Positions 56,367-64,000 of a DNA stretch of 64,000 nucleotides are shown piece by piece. Numbering within the stretch: position 1 is the stretch's first letter; each line of letters begins with the position of its first letter. Made by a program: the position numbers and the translations under genes. Origin of the DNA: Pseudonocardia hierapolitana (GTDB lineage: Bacteria; Actinomycetota; Actinomycetes; Mycobacteriales; Pseudonocardiaceae); assembly GCF_007994075.1 (NCBI RefSeq), contig NZ_VIWU01000001.1:3534001-3598000 (forward strand), given 5' to 3'. Under the pieces are notes generated by a model, which did not search any database, was not told where the DNA came from, and was given only the letters and a program-made list of their open reading frames with translations.

Positions 56367-57169
56367 GCCGCCTCCTCGATCGTGCGTCGCCAGCGCAGGA
56401 ACGCCTCCCGGTCGCGGCTGATCGCGTCCCAGGCCCGGTACGCGGCGTTGTCGCGCTCGTAGTACCCGTGTGCGTACGACGGCGCCGCGCCTCCCGGAGC
56501 CGTCGCCACGGCGTCGAGCACCCACCCGGGCAGCACCACGGCCCCCGGCACCGGCGTCAGCTCGTCGACGATCTCCTCGACGGTGGCGAGCGAACGGCGG
56601 GCCGCGAGCACGGCCTCCTTCTGCACGCCCGTGATGCCCCACAGCTGGACGTTGCCGTCGCGGTCGGCGCGCTGGGCGTGCACGATCGCGACGTCGGGGT
56701 TGAGCGCGGCGACGGCGGCCAGCCGTTCGCCCGTGAACGGGCACTGCACGGTGGAGATCGTGTCGGTGTGGTGGGGCAGATCGGTGCCGCTGTAGCCGCG
56801 GAGCACCGCGAACGGCAGCCCGGAGGCGCCTGCCACGTACCGGTTGGCCATGCCGGCGTGGCTGTGCTCCTCGATCTCGAGCGGGACGGGCCAGCCGGTG
56901 GCGAGCGCGTCGCGCATCCGGTGCAGCGACCCGACGCCGGGGTTGCCGCCCCAGGAGAACACCAGCCGAGACGCGCAGCCGGCGCCGATCATCTGGTCGT
57001 AGATGAGGTCGGGGGTCATCCGCACGAGCGTGAGGTCTCGCCGGTGCTGGCGAATGATCTCGTGACCAGCGGCGAACGGGATCAGGTGCGTGAAACCCTC
57101 GAGGGCGACGGTGTCCCCGTCGTGCACGAGCTCCGACACGGCCTGCGGCAACGGCACGATCTTGGCCAC
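56363..57169 (-). CDS. pcaI: 3-oxoadipate CoA-transferase-like subunit A
   Basis: Alpha subunit of the same enzyme. The 268-residue product from GTG 57169 ([20 protein letters not shown]) has [55 protein letters not shown] and [26 protein letters not shown] ends six bases before the GTG, so the mRNA may be leaderless; ATG 57220 is an alternative start. First gene of the pca-like operon, divergent from the aldo/keto reductase. The upstream enzymes of the pathway are not in the window. Confidence 0.88.
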   Translation of the reverse strand: MAKIVPLPQAVSELVHDGDTVALEGFTHLIPFAAGHEIIRQHRRDLTLVRMTPDLIYDQMIGAGCASRLVFSWGGNPGVGSLHRMRDALATGWPVPLEIEEHSHAGMANRYVAGASGLPFAVLRGYSGTDLPHHTDTISTVQCPFTGERLAAVAALNPDVAIVHAQRADRDGNVQLWGITGVQKEAVLAARRSLATVEEIVDELTPVPGAVVLPGWVLDAVATAPGGAAPSYAHGYYERDNAAYRAWDAISRDREAFLRWRRTIEEAA

Positions 57170-57307
57170 GCCGGAACGGTAGTGCGCCTGCCCGGACCCG
57201 GCAATCGAGGACGCTCCCATTCCTGCGTGTGGCACCAGCGGGTGATCCCCATGACGCTGGGCGAGGCGCCTGTCACGTTCTGCGGCGGTCCGGCAAGGGC
57301 CGGTGCA

Positions 57308-58195
57308 ATGGTGTGCGGGGTGAGCACCCTCTCCGACACCCGCCCCGCCGCCGCATCCGGCCGCTTCAGCCTGGGCGGCGAGCAGGGCCGCCCGGTCCAC
57401 CGTCTCGGCTTCGGCACGATGCGGCTCACCGGCCCGGGCGTGTGGGGACCGCCCGCCGATCGCGACGCCGCCGTGGCCGTGCTGCGACGTGCGGCCGACC
57501 TCGGGGTCGACCTGTTCGACACCGCCGACTCCTACGGCCCCGACGTGGCCGAGGAACTCCTGCGCGAGGCGCTGCACCCCTACGACGGCCTGACGATCGC
57601 CACGAAGGCCGGCCTGCTGCGCACCGGTCCCGACGAGTGGCACGCCTACGGCAGGCCCGAGTACCTGCGCCAGCAGTGCGACCAGAGCCTGCGCAAGCTC
57701 GGCGTCGAGCGGATCGACCTGTTCCAGCTGCACCGCGTCGACCCGCAGGTGCCCGCCGACGAGCAGTTCGGCGCGCTCGCCGAGCTGCAGTCGGTGGGCA
57801 AGGTGGCCGCCGTCGGCCTGTCCGAGGTCGGGGTCGACCAGATCGAGGCCGCCCGCCTCGTGGTCGACGTCGCCACCGTGCAGAACCGGTACAACATCGC
57901 CGACCGCAGCAGCGACGACGTGCTGCGCTTCTGCACCGAGCAAGGCATCGGCTTCATCCCGTGGGCGCCGATCGCGGCCGGACGGTTGGCGGAGCCCGGT
58001 GGCGCGCTGGACGGGACGGCACAGCGGCTCGGCGCCACCCCGGCACAGGTCGCGCTCGCCTGGTTGCTTCAGCGCTCGTCGGTGATGCTGCCGATCCCGG
58101 GCACCGGCGATGTCGGGCACCTGGAGGAGAACGTCCGCGCGGCGGCCCTCCCGCTGGACCTCGACACCGTCGACGAGCTCGACACCGCGGCCTGA
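57308..58195 (+). CDS. Aldo/keto reductase
   Basis: NADPH-dependent carbonyl reductase with a TIM barrel. The 295-residue product from ATG 57308 (GTG 57320 possible) shows [35 protein letters not shown] with catalytic Asp and Tyr, IATKAGLL with the Lys, DLFQLHRVD with the His, and [20 protein letters not shown] near the NADP pocket. Typical length. Physiological substrate unknown; divergent from the pca-like operon. Confidence 0.9.
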   Translation: MVCGVSTLSDTRPAAASGRFSLGGEQGRPVHRLGFGTMRLTGPGVWGPPADRDAAVAVLRRAADLGVDLFDTADSYGPDVAEELLREALHPYDGLTIATKAGLLRTGPDEWHAYGRPEYLRQQCDQSLRKLGVERIDLFQLHRVDPQVPADEQFGALAELQSVGKVAAVGLSEVGVDQIEAARLVVDVATVQNRYNIADRSSDDVLRFCTEQGIGFIPWAPIAAGRLAEPGGALDGTAQRLGATPAQVALAWLLQRSSVMLPIPGTGDVGHLEENVRAAALPLDLDTVDELDTAA

Positions 58196-58430
58196 TCTCG
58201 GCGCGCCGCGGCGGAGACTGCGCGTGGTGCCCGTTACTCGGGAGAGCGTCGCGACGCGCCGGATCCACCCGATCGAGCGGAATCGGCTCGTGCCCCGGTA
58301 ACGGGCGTGATCCAGCCGTTTCCCCGCCCGGGTGTCCCCGTTGTGGGTGGTAGATGCGCCGGACGGCCCTGCCGGTAGGGGGCCGCATGCGGGAATCGAC
58401 GGCGCATGGGGATCACGACGGAGGTGACGT
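58196..58430. other. Structured intergenic region after the aldo/keto reductase
   Basis: No gene is seen in these 235 bases. GCCCGTTAC (58229-58237) pairs with GTAACGGGC (58298-58306), enclosing GCGTC/GACGC and other short stems, an ~80-base closed structure that could be a terminator or small RNA. The last 20 bases hold the ribosome binding site of the next gene. Confidence 0.35.
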
Positions 58431-58733
58431 GTGTCCGAGATTGTGACGGACCTCGACTGGTGGGCGGCCACCCGCTATCCGAACGCGGACGAGGAGTGGG
58501 GACCGGCTTCCGGCCGCCACTCCTACAGCGAGGAAGCCGCGCTGACGCCGATCTTCCACGCACTGACGCGGCGCGGCTGGCGCAGTCGCCAGCACGAACA
58601 GGCCTACTCGGCCGATCCGGTCGACGAGTTCCACCGCGACCCGCTCACCGCGCCGATCCCCGTCCAGCCCCCCGCGTCGACGCGTCGCTGCCGCGAGCTG
58701 CCCGAGACGGGTCGCCACCACCGCGTCCGCTAG
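58431..58733 (+). CDS. Small hypothetical protein
   Basis: The 100-residue product starts at GTG 58431, six bases after GGAGGTGA, a strong ribosome binding site. The first 50 residues (IVTDLDWWAATRYPNADEEW) have ordinary protein composition, but the C-terminal third is proline/arginine-rich. No signal peptide, membrane helix or known family is recognised. It converges on the amidohydrolase gene. Confidence 0.6.
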   Translation: MSEIVTDLDWWAATRYPNADEEWGPASGRHSYSEEAALTPIFHALTRRGWRSRQHEQAYSADPVDEFHRDPLTAPIPVQPPASTRRCRELPETGRHHRVR

Positions 58734-58761
58734 GCCCCCGCTGGTCCGAGGTGCGCGGGAC

Positions 58762-60096
58762 TCACGTCCGGGCGGGGTGGGGGCCGCGGAGCCGGGCCGC
58801 CACGTCCCGCAGGGCGACCGTGGCGGCCCGCCGGTCCACCCGGGTCGGCTCGCCGTCGGCGAGCACCTGCTCCCCGGCGACCCACACGTCCCGCACCAGG
58901 CGGGACCCCCCGGCCCACACCAGGTTCGACAGCAGCTGGGGGTCGTCCTCGGGAGCGACGAAGGCCGGGTCGTCCAGGTCCACGTGCACGAGGTCGGCCC
59001 AGCGCCCCGCTTCGAGGGCGCCGATGTCGGCGCGGCCGATGGCGGCGGCGCCGTCCCGGGTGGACATCAGCAGCAGCTCGGCCGCCGTGAGGGCGGCGGC
59101 GTCCCCGCTGCCCACGCGGGCGAGCAGGCCGGCGAGGCGGGCCTCGGCCCACATGTCGAGGTCGTCGCCGGACGCGGGGCCGTCGGTCCCGAGGCCGACC
59201 CGGATCCCGGCCCGCCGCAGCGCCGTCACGCGGGCGATGCCTGCGGCGAGCTTGGCGTTGGATCCCGGGCAGTGGGCGACTGCGGCGCCTCGGGAGGCGA
59301 GCAGGGCGATGTCGGCCTCGGAGAGGTGCACGCCGTGGGCGGCGAGGACCCGGCCGCCGAGCGCGCCGACCTCGTCGAGCAGGGCGGGCACCGACCCGTG
59401 CGACGCCCGCTGGGCCTGATCCTCCTCCACGGTCTCGGCCACGTGGATGTGCATCAGCGCGTCGCGGGCGCGGGCGTGCTCGGCCACCGACGCGAGCGCG
59501 TGGGGCGGGAGCGTGTACGCCGCGTGCGGGCCGTAGCCGAGCTCGATCCGCTTCCCGGGCCCGGACCGGACGCCGATCGCGTCGATCCGGGCTGAGACGT
59601 CGTCACGCATCTGCTCCCAGGTGCCGAGGCGATCCCATCCCGGCGCGGCGATGATCCCCGGGGTCAGCACCACCCGGGACCCGACGGTCGACACCGCGTC
59701 GATCACCGCGTCGGTGAAGAAGTACATCTCGACGCTCGTCGTGCAGCCGGTGCGCAGCAGCTCGATGCAGCCGGACGTCATGGCGACGTGCACGTCGTCC
59801 GCATCGAGCCGACCCTCGGCCGGCCACATCACGTCCTGCAGCCAGCGCATCAGCGGGAGGTCCCCGCCCATGCCCCGCAGCGCGATCATGGGCGTGTGCG
59901 CGTGGGTGTTCACCAGGCCGGGGAGCAGCGCGCCCGGCAGCATCCGCACGGGGCCCGCGCCGGCAGGCGCGCTCGCCCGCGGGCCGACGTAGGCGATCCT
60001 GCCGTCGGCGTCGACGTCCACCACGGCGTCGCGCAGCACCGAGCAGCCGGGGTCGCACGGCAGCACCACCGGCGCGACGAGCCGGATGGCCGTCAT
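58762..60096 (-). CDS. Amidohydrolase, S-adenosylhomocysteine/5-methylthioadenosine deaminase-like
   Basis: Metal-dependent deaminase of the MtaD/TrzA group. The 444-residue product from ATG 60096 has the metal motif PGLVNTHAHTPMIALRGMGG, IHVAETVEEDQAQ, LAAHGVHLSEADIALLASRG, VAHCPGSNAKLAAGIARV and GLGTDGPASGDDLDMW, giving the HxH, His, His and Asp set in order. It overlaps the NYN gene by four bases (ATGA). Adenosine-type or guanine-type substrates are possible; the exact one cannot be told. Confidence 0.88.
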   Translation of the reverse strand: MTAIRLVAPVVLPCDPGCSVLRDAVVDVDADGRIAYVGPRASAPAGAGPVRMLPGALLPGLVNTHAHTPMIALRGMGGDLPLMRWLQDVMWPAEGRLDADDVHVAMTSGCIELLRTGCTTSVEMYFFTDAVIDAVSTVGSRVVLTPGIIAAPGWDRLGTWEQMRDDVSARIDAIGVRSGPGKRIELGYGPHAAYTLPPHALASVAEHARARDALMHIHVAETVEEDQAQRASHGSVPALLDEVGALGGRVLAAHGVHLSEADIALLASRGAAVAHCPGSNAKLAAGIARVTALRRAGIRVGLGTDGPASGDDLDMWAEARLAGLLARVGSGDAAALTAAELLLMSTRDGAAAIGRADIGALEAGRWADLVHVDLDDPAFVAPEDDPQLLSNLVWAGGSRLVRDVWVAGEQVLADGEPTRVDRRAATVALRDVAARLRGPHPART

Positions 60097-60719
60097 CGGC
60101 GTGGCTCCAGCAGCGAGCGCAGCGAGCGGAACGGCGGCAGCCACGCCCCGGTGTCGGGCAGGCTGTCGAGCGTGATGCGTGGGAGCGGCTCTCGGAACAC
60201 CCCGTCGATGTCCTCCAGGTCGACGAACTCGATCACCTCGGAGTTGAGCGCGAAGCTCGCGTGCTCGCGGAACCCGATGACCGTGACGGCCGTGCCCGCG
60301 GCGTCGAGCTCCTCCAGCGGCTCGCGGAACGCGCGGCCGTCGCCGGACGCGACCACGAGGTGCCGCAGGGCGCCTTCCGAGGCGCGCAGGCTGATGTGGG
60401 CGAGCATGTCGTCGTCCACGTCGGAGTCCTCGGTGAGCTTCGGTTTCGCGAACACCGCGAAGCCCACGTTGCGCAGCGCCTCGACCCATGGCCGGACCAC
60501 CTCGGTGCTGCCCGGCGCCACGTTGGTGAACACGGTGGCCTCCGCCACCGAGTCCGGCCCGGCGAGCTCGAGCAGCCAGCGTCCCACGGCGTCGAACCGC
60601 GGCCGGAACGCCGCGGTGGGGCGAGCCCCGAGCAGCGAGCCGAGGCTCATGTCCATGTTCGGCGCATCCCACACGAGGAGCGCGCGCGGTGCCGGGGGCA
60701 CCGTCCCGGTCGGGATCAT
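60093..60719 (-). CDS. NYN-domain (PIN-like) putative ribonuclease
   Basis: The 208-residue product from ATG 60719 has LLVWDAPNMDMSLGSLLG at the N-terminus, VDDDMLAHISLRA and LVVASGDGRAFREPLEELDA, which supply the acidic residues of a PIN/NYN nuclease. VTVIGFREHASFALNSEVIE follows. Such proteins are metal-dependent RNases of unknown targets, common in actinobacteria. Overlap with the amidohydrolase start is ATGA, so they are co-translated, an odd pairing of RNA and nucleoside enzymes. Confidence 0.85.
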   Translation of the reverse strand: MIPTGTVPPAPRALLVWDAPNMDMSLGSLLGARPTAAFRPRFDAVGRWLLELAGPDSVAEATVFTNVAPGSTEVVRPWVEALRNVGFAVFAKPKLTEDSDVDDDMLAHISLRASEGALRHLVVASGDGRAFREPLEELDAAGTAVTVIGFREHASFALNSEVIEFVDLEDIDGVFREPLPRITLDSLPDTGAWLPPFRSLRSLLEPRR

Positions 60720-60749
60720 CGGACGACCCTATCCGGATAGCATCCAGCG

Positions 60750-61166
60750 GTGATGGACGAGCTGCGCGACCGCTGTGCCGCCCAGATCGACGGCCTGCAC
60801 CGGGTCATCGAGGACTGGCTCACCGGCCGCGCCCCGCGCACGGCCGAGGCGTTCGCCGCCTTCGTCGACGCGCACTCGCCGGAGTTCACGATGGTCGCGC
60901 CGGACGGCGCGCTGCTGCGCAGGGACGAGCTCCTGCCCGGCTTCGAAGGCGCGCACGGCACCGCTCCCGGTCTGCGGATCCGCATCTCAGAGGTCGCGCT
61001 CGTCCATGCCGACGCCGGTGGTGTCGTCGTGACGTACGAGGAATGGCAGGACGGTCCGGCGGGCCGGTCGGGCCGGCGCAGCACCGTGCTGCTGGAGCCG
61101 CACACCTCCGCGCCGCACGGCCTGCGCTCGCGGCACCTGCACGAGACGTGGATCGATACCCGGTGA
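60750..61166 (+). CDS. SnoaL/DUF4440-like NTF2-fold protein
   Basis: The 138-residue product (GTG 60750 or ATG 60753) has a small alpha+beta NTF2-like pattern: helix RCAAQIDGLHRVIEDWLTGR, PEFTMVAPDGALLRRDELLP, and strands VVVTYEEWQDGP and RHLHETWID. Members include small lyases, isomerases and ligand binders, so function is open. TAGCAT ends six bases before the start codon, pointing to a leaderless mRNA. It diverges from the NYN gene. Confidence 0.72.
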   Translation: MMDELRDRCAAQIDGLHRVIEDWLTGRAPRTAEAFAAFVDAHSPEFTMVAPDGALLRRDELLPGFEGAHGTAPGLRIRISEVALVHADAGGVVVTYEEWQDGPAGRSGRRSTVLLEPHTSAPHGLRSRHLHETWIDTR

Positions 61167-61222
61167 GCGGCGGTGCCGCGGAGGCCCGCGAGCCCGCCGG
61201 AGCGAAGCGGAGGCGATCCAAC

Positions 61223-61648
61223 ATGGCCGATGAGCTCGAGGTCGCCCGGGGGACGGCCGCGGCGATGGAGCTGGCCGACGCCGCGGGCCGCGGGGTGGGC
61301 GTGCGGCTGCTCGACGTCGCGCCGGGCCGGGCCCGCGTCGCGCTGACCGTCGAAGAGCGGCACGTCAACGGGCACGGCATCTGCCACGGTGGATACCTGT
61401 TCTTCCTGGCCGACGCCGCGCTCGCGTACGCGTCCAACAGCTACGGCACGTCCGCCGTCGCGGCCGGTGCCGACATCACGTTCCTGCGTCCCGTCGCGCT
61501 GGGCGCCGAGCTCGTCGCCGAGGCGGTCGAGCGGGCCCGGGTGGGCCGCTCGGGGCTCTACGACGTCACGGTCCGGGTCGGGGAGGACCCGGTGGCCGAG
61601 TTCCGTGGCCGCACCCGCCAGGTCCCCGGCCTCCCGGCGCCCGGCTGA
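61223..61648 (+). CDS. paaI: PaaI-type hotdog thioesterase
   Basis: Acyl-CoA thioesterase resembling PaaI of phenylacetate catabolism. The 141-residue product from ATG 61223 ([11 protein letters not shown]) has the hotdog block HVNGHGICHGGYLFFLADAA, LAYASNSYGTSAVAAGADIT and FLRPVALGAELVAEA. A GTG at 61163 overlapping the previous stop is an alternative start with a 20-residue extension. No other paa genes are nearby, so it may serve general CoA-ester release. Confidence 0.85.
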   Translation: MADELEVARGTAAAMELADAAGRGVGVRLLDVAPGRARVALTVEERHVNGHGICHGGYLFFLADAALAYASNSYGTSAVAAGADITFLRPVALGAELVAEAVERARVGRSGLYDVTVRVGEDPVAEFRGRTRQVPGLPAPG

Positions 61649-61666
61649 CGGCGCTGCACGAACGCC

Positions 61667-61820
61667 GGACTCGCCCCGCGCGAACGTCGGACTCGCCGTG
61701 CCGGGACGCTGGACTCGCCGTGCCGGGACGCTGGACTCGCCGTGCCGAGACGATGGACTCGCCGTGTTGAGACGTCGGACTCGCCGTGCCGAGACGTCGG
61801 ACTCGCCGTGCCGAGGAACC
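61667..61820. repeat. Array of seven 22-bp tandem repeats
   Basis: Seven back-to-back 22-base units start at 61667, 61689, 61711, 61733, 61755, 61777 and 61799. Each begins GGACTCGCC and most continue GTGCCG(G/A)GACG. The first unit and the last six bases of the final unit diverge most. The array has no spacers, so it is not CRISPR. Read on the minus strand it would encode HGES/RRV-type peptide repeats, which are probably not translated. The array directly abuts the broken end of the nitric oxide synthase remnant. Confidence 0.9.
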
Positions 61821-62082
61821 GGCGCGACTCGTTGTGGTGGTCGGCCATCGTCACGCCCGCGAGGTCGAACGAGTCCTGCACGGCCCGCACCATCTCGACG
61901 AGCGCGCGGTCGCGCCACAGCGTCCGCTCGGAACTCGTGTCCAGGCCGAGCCGCTCGGCGATCACCGGGAGGAGGTCGTAACGGTCGGCGTCGACGAGGT
62001 TGCGCGCGCCGATCTCCGTGCCGAGGTACCAGCCGTTGAACGGTGCGGCGGGATACGTCACGCCGCCGATCTCGAGCCGGTC
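61816..62082 (-). pseudogene. Fragment of nitric oxide synthase oxygenase
   Basis: About 89 codons on the minus strand match the C-terminal part of bacterial nitric oxide synthase oxygenase: EIGGVTYPAAPFNGWYLGTE, IGARNLVDADRYDLLPVIAE, RTLWRDRALVEMV and GVTMADHHNESRRF. These form part of the arginine/heme and tetrahydrobiopterin region. The heme-cysteine N-terminal two thirds are missing, and the C-terminus ends at the tandem repeat array. Full enzymes have ~360 residues. It lies just beyond the trmB stop codon, so no start signal of its own is expected. Confidence 0.82.
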
Positions 62083-62107
62083 AGGGGCCCCCGACCTTCC
62101 TACCCGG

Positions 62108-62854
62108 CTACGGTCCGTCGTCGCGAGGTGCTTCCGCGTGACGAGCCCGATACAGGAGGTCACGCACAGTGCGCCCTTCGAGGCGCGCCCGCTGCTCGAA
62201 CTTCGTGACCGGTCGCCAGTCCGGGCGCGGGGTCCAGCCGCCGGGCCGGCCGGCGGCGGTGTTCTCGAGCGCCGGTTCGGCGTCGCACACGGCGCGCATC
62301 TGCACCGCGTAGTCGTCCCAGTCGGTGGCGAGGTGCAGGAAGCCGCCCGGCTCCAGCCGCGACGCCGCGAGCGCGATGAAGTCCGGCTGGACGAGGCGGC
62401 GCTTGCGGTGGCGCCGCTTGGGCCACGGGTCCGGGAAGAAGATCCGGATCCCGGCCAGCGACGCCGGCGGCACCTGCTCCCGCAGCAGCGCCACGGCGTC
62501 GCCGCGCAGCAGGGTGACGTTGGTGAGCCCCGCGTCGGCGAGCCGCATCAGCAGCTGGGCGAGCCCCGGCTCGTACACCTCGACGGCGATGTGGTCGATC
62601 TCGGGGGCCGCCGCGGCGAGCGCGGCCGTGGACTCCCCCATCCCGGATCCGATCTCCAGCACGAGCGGGGCCGTGCGCCCGAACCAGGCAGGCGGGTCGT
62701 ACGGTTCGGCGCCGCTCAGGATGGCGCTGACGTCCCGGCCGCGTTCCGGCCACCAGCGGTCCCACGCGTGCTGCTGGCCCTCGGTGAGCCGGCTGCGGTG
62801 GTGGACGAAGGTGGGGATCGGCGGGTGTGGTGCCTCGGCCACCCCAGGCCTCAT
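62108..62854 (-). CDS. trmB: tRNA (guanine-N7-)-methyltransferase
   Basis: SAM-dependent enzyme making m7G46 in tRNA. The 248-residue product from ATG 62854 has the SAM site LVLEIGSGMGESTAALAAAA, VEVYEPGLAQLL, and the family signature IRIFFPDPWPKRRHRKRRLV followed by GGFLHLATDWDDYAVQMRAV and TKFEQRARLEGRTVRDL. The ATGA overlap at 62851-62854 couples it to the upstream glycosyltransferase. Downstream lies the nitric oxide synthase remnant. Confidence 0.94.
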   Translation of the reverse strand: MRPGVAEAPHPPIPTFVHHRSRLTEGQQHAWDRWWPERGRDVSAILSGAEPYDPPAWFGRTAPLVLEIGSGMGESTAALAAAAPEIDHIAVEVYEPGLAQLLMRLADAGLTNVTLLRGDAVALLREQVPPASLAGIRIFFPDPWPKRRHRKRRLVQPDFIALAASRLEPGGFLHLATDWDDYAVQMRAVCDAEPALENTAAGRPGGWTPRPDWRPVTKFEQRARLEGRTVRDLLYRARHAEAPRDDGP

Positions 62855-63864
62855 CCGGCGCTGTGCTGGCGGGCGGCCTCGGCGGCGGGCAACCGCACGC
62901 CGGACGTGGCACCGGGGAGCTTGCCGCGCACGTAGCCGGCGGTGGTGCAGGCCAGTGCGGTGACGACGGCGGCCGCGGACGACACGCGGCCCTCCTTGAG
63001 CTCGCGCAGCACGGCGATGGGCAGCACCCGCGCCACGTAGCTCCGCTCGGTGGACAGGGCGTCGTCGCTGCCCACGAGCTTGGAGACGGCCGCCTTCGAC
63101 AGGCCTTCCGACCAGCTGCGCCGCCGCAGGTAGGCCCACTCGACGCGGTCGGCGCTCACGCGGTGGTCGACGACGGCGCCGGGCTCGAACAGGATCCGGA
63201 TCTTCTCGCCCGCCCGCTGGTAGTGCTGCCGGGCCCGGATGCAGAGCTCGGTCTCCTCGCAGCCCAGCGGGTTCTTGCCGATGCGCCCGATGTCCTCGGC
63301 GAAGCCGCCGACCCGCTCGAACACTTCGCGTCGGAACGACATGTTGCAGCCCATGAGGTTGCGCACCTCGGCCTGGCGGAGGGGCTGGCCGGTGTACGTG
63401 CACCCGACGATCCAGTCGAGCTCGCCGGTGGCGTTGGGGTCGTACGGCGCGGCGCCGGGCAGCACCCGCGGCCGGTTGACCGGCCAGCGCGGGTGCGCCA
63501 CGCCGCCAACGGCCTTGACGGCCGGGTCGCCGTAGGGCGCGAGGAGCGCGGCGAGCCAGCCGAGCCGGGCAGCGGCGTCGTCGTCGAGGAACACCACGAC
63601 GTCGCCGACCGCCTCGGCGATGGCCGTGTTGCGCGCCCCGGACAACCCCTGCTTGTGGGCGTTCGGCAGCACCCGGACACCACGCGGACCGAACTCCTGC
63701 TGCGCCCGCGAGAGCAGCGCCGGGTTGTGGTCGACGATCACGAGGGTCTCCGCCGCCGCCACGTCCTGCGCGGCGACCGAGGCCACGGCGGCGACGATGT
63801 CGTCCCACCGCTTCTCGGTGTACACGCAGACCACGACGGTCGCCGTGACGGCCGCACTCTCCAC
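62851..63864 (-). CDS. Family 2 glycosyltransferase
   Basis: GT-A fold enzyme. The 337-residue product from GTG 63864 (RBS AGGAGGAG) has VVVCVYTEKRWDDIVAAVAS, KQGLSGARNTAIAEA, the DxD motif in VVFLDDDAAARLGWL, GCNMSFRREVFERVGGF and CEETELCIRARQHYQ. A hydrophobic stretch near residues 300-318 may peripherally anchor it. Donor and acceptor are unknown. A second, cut glycosyltransferase gene lies just upstream, so a polysaccharide or lipid glycosylation cluster probably continues beyond the window. Confidence 0.87.
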   Translation of the reverse strand: MESAAVTATVVVCVYTEKRWDDIVAAVASVAAQDVAAAETLVIVDHNPALLSRAQQEFGPRGVRVLPNAHKQGLSGARNTAIAEAVGDVVVFLDDDAAARLGWLAALLAPYGDPAVKAVGGVAHPRWPVNRPRVLPGAAPYDPNATGELDWIVGCTYTGQPLRQAEVRNLMGCNMSFRREVFERVGGFAEDIGRIGKNPLGCEETELCIRARQHYQRAGEKIRILFEPGAVVDHRVSADRVEWAYLRRRSWSEGLSKAAVSKLVGSDDALSTERSYVARVLPIAVLRELKEGRVSSAAAVVTALACTTAGYVRGKLPGATSGVRLPAAEAARQHSAG

Positions 63865-63893
63865 GGGGTCTCCTCCTACCGAGCGACCGCGCG

Positions 63894-64000
63894 TCAGGAG
63901 CGGCGGTCGGACTTCCGGCGGTCGGCCCGCCGGTGCTCGGCCAGAAGGGTACGCAGCACCCGTGCGCCGTCGGCGAAGGTGCGCAGGTTGGTGTCCCCGA
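63894..64000 (-). CDS. Glycosyltransferase C-terminus, partial (5' end outside window)
   Basis: The last 35 codons of a leftward gene end with TGA at 63896-63894. The tail GDTNLRTFADGARVLRTLLA followed by EHRRADRRKSDRRS matches the C-terminal end of family 2 glycosyltransferases that act on polyprenyl or surface glycans. Only this tail is visible, so the assignment is tentative. It is in line with the next gene, 29 bases downstream. Confidence 0.55.
   Translation of the reverse strand, partial: GDTNLRTFADGARVLRTLLAEHRRADRRKSDRRS

Noticed and set aside
61667..61820. 22-bp repeats considered as a CRISPR array
   Set aside because: Units are directly contiguous without spacers and no cas genes are nearby.
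1..64000. tRNA genes, insertion sequences, prophage or integrative element ends
   Set aside because: No cloverleaf T-arm pattern, transposase or integrase was recognised anywhere in the window.

Overview
The window is very GC-rich actinobacterial DNA carrying the chromosomal replication origin. Gene content and order (rpmH-rnpA-yidD-yidC-jag-rsmG-parA-parB, cwlM-trxA-trxB-sigM, murJ-nudix-pcnA, ino1-padR-DUF5318-ponA-GT87, rpsF-ssb-rpsR-rplI-dnaB) follow the conserved core known from Mycobacterium. The GC level, frequent GTG starts, the decayed 2.3-kb parS zone and a tetM/otrA-type gene near dnaB suggest a member of the Pseudonocardiales (Pseudonocardia or a relative). The genus is an inference, not a proof.

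Layout. 1-3.3 kb: dnaN (cut by the window edge), an oriC-like spacer with degenerate DnaA boxes, and dnaA, all read leftward. 3.8-9.0 kb: a rightward operon from rpmH to parB; a perfect parS lies inside the parA coding region. 9.0-11.4 kb: no intact gene, three perfect parS sites plus one with changed end bases, and leftward coding-like fragments that look like decayed genes. 11.4-13.7 kb: ddl-type ligase and a PLP aminotransferase. 13.9-27.6 kb: envelope and redox block (GNAT, CwlM, TrxA, TrxB, SigM with its anti-sigma factor, a double-headed MerR regulator, a separate pseudokinase, MurJ, DUF6049, Nudix, tRNA nucleotidyltransferase). 27.8-35.4 kb: MFS transporter, YqgE, SdpI-like protein, leuS with a leucine leader peptide and attenuator-like structure, and small regulatory genes. 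35.4-46.3 kb: NlpC/P60 hydrolase with a structured leader, ino1 and PadR, DUF5318-ponA-GT87, two Nudix/TSCPD genes, a second GT87 and endonuclease IV. 46.5-50.1 kb: rpsF-ssb-rpsR-rplI and dnaB. 50.4-64 kb: accessory metabolism (tetM-like GTPase, reductases, DUF6282, 3-oxoadipate-type CoA transferase with a PcaD-like hydrolase, amidohydrolase-NYN pair, thioesterase), then a nitric oxide synthase remnant fused to a 22-bp tandem repeat array, trmB and two glycosyltransferases.

How the parts fit. The first 27 kb joins replication start (DnaA, oriC, DnaN), segregation (ParA, ParB, parS), membrane insertion (YidC, YidD), and control of peptidoglycan precursor supply (CwlM, the MurJ flippase and its pseudokinase). 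The most notable regulatory signals are an apparent leucine attenuator before leuS, tandem NrdR boxes before a stand-alone ribonucleotide-reductase tail protein, a perfect LexA-type box over the dnaB promoter, an S6:S18-type leader before rpsF, and a pseudoknot-capable leader before the NlpC/P60 gene.

Coordinates of CDS starts were re-chosen by eye from start codons, ribosome binding sites, overlaps and family N-termini. No database search was available.
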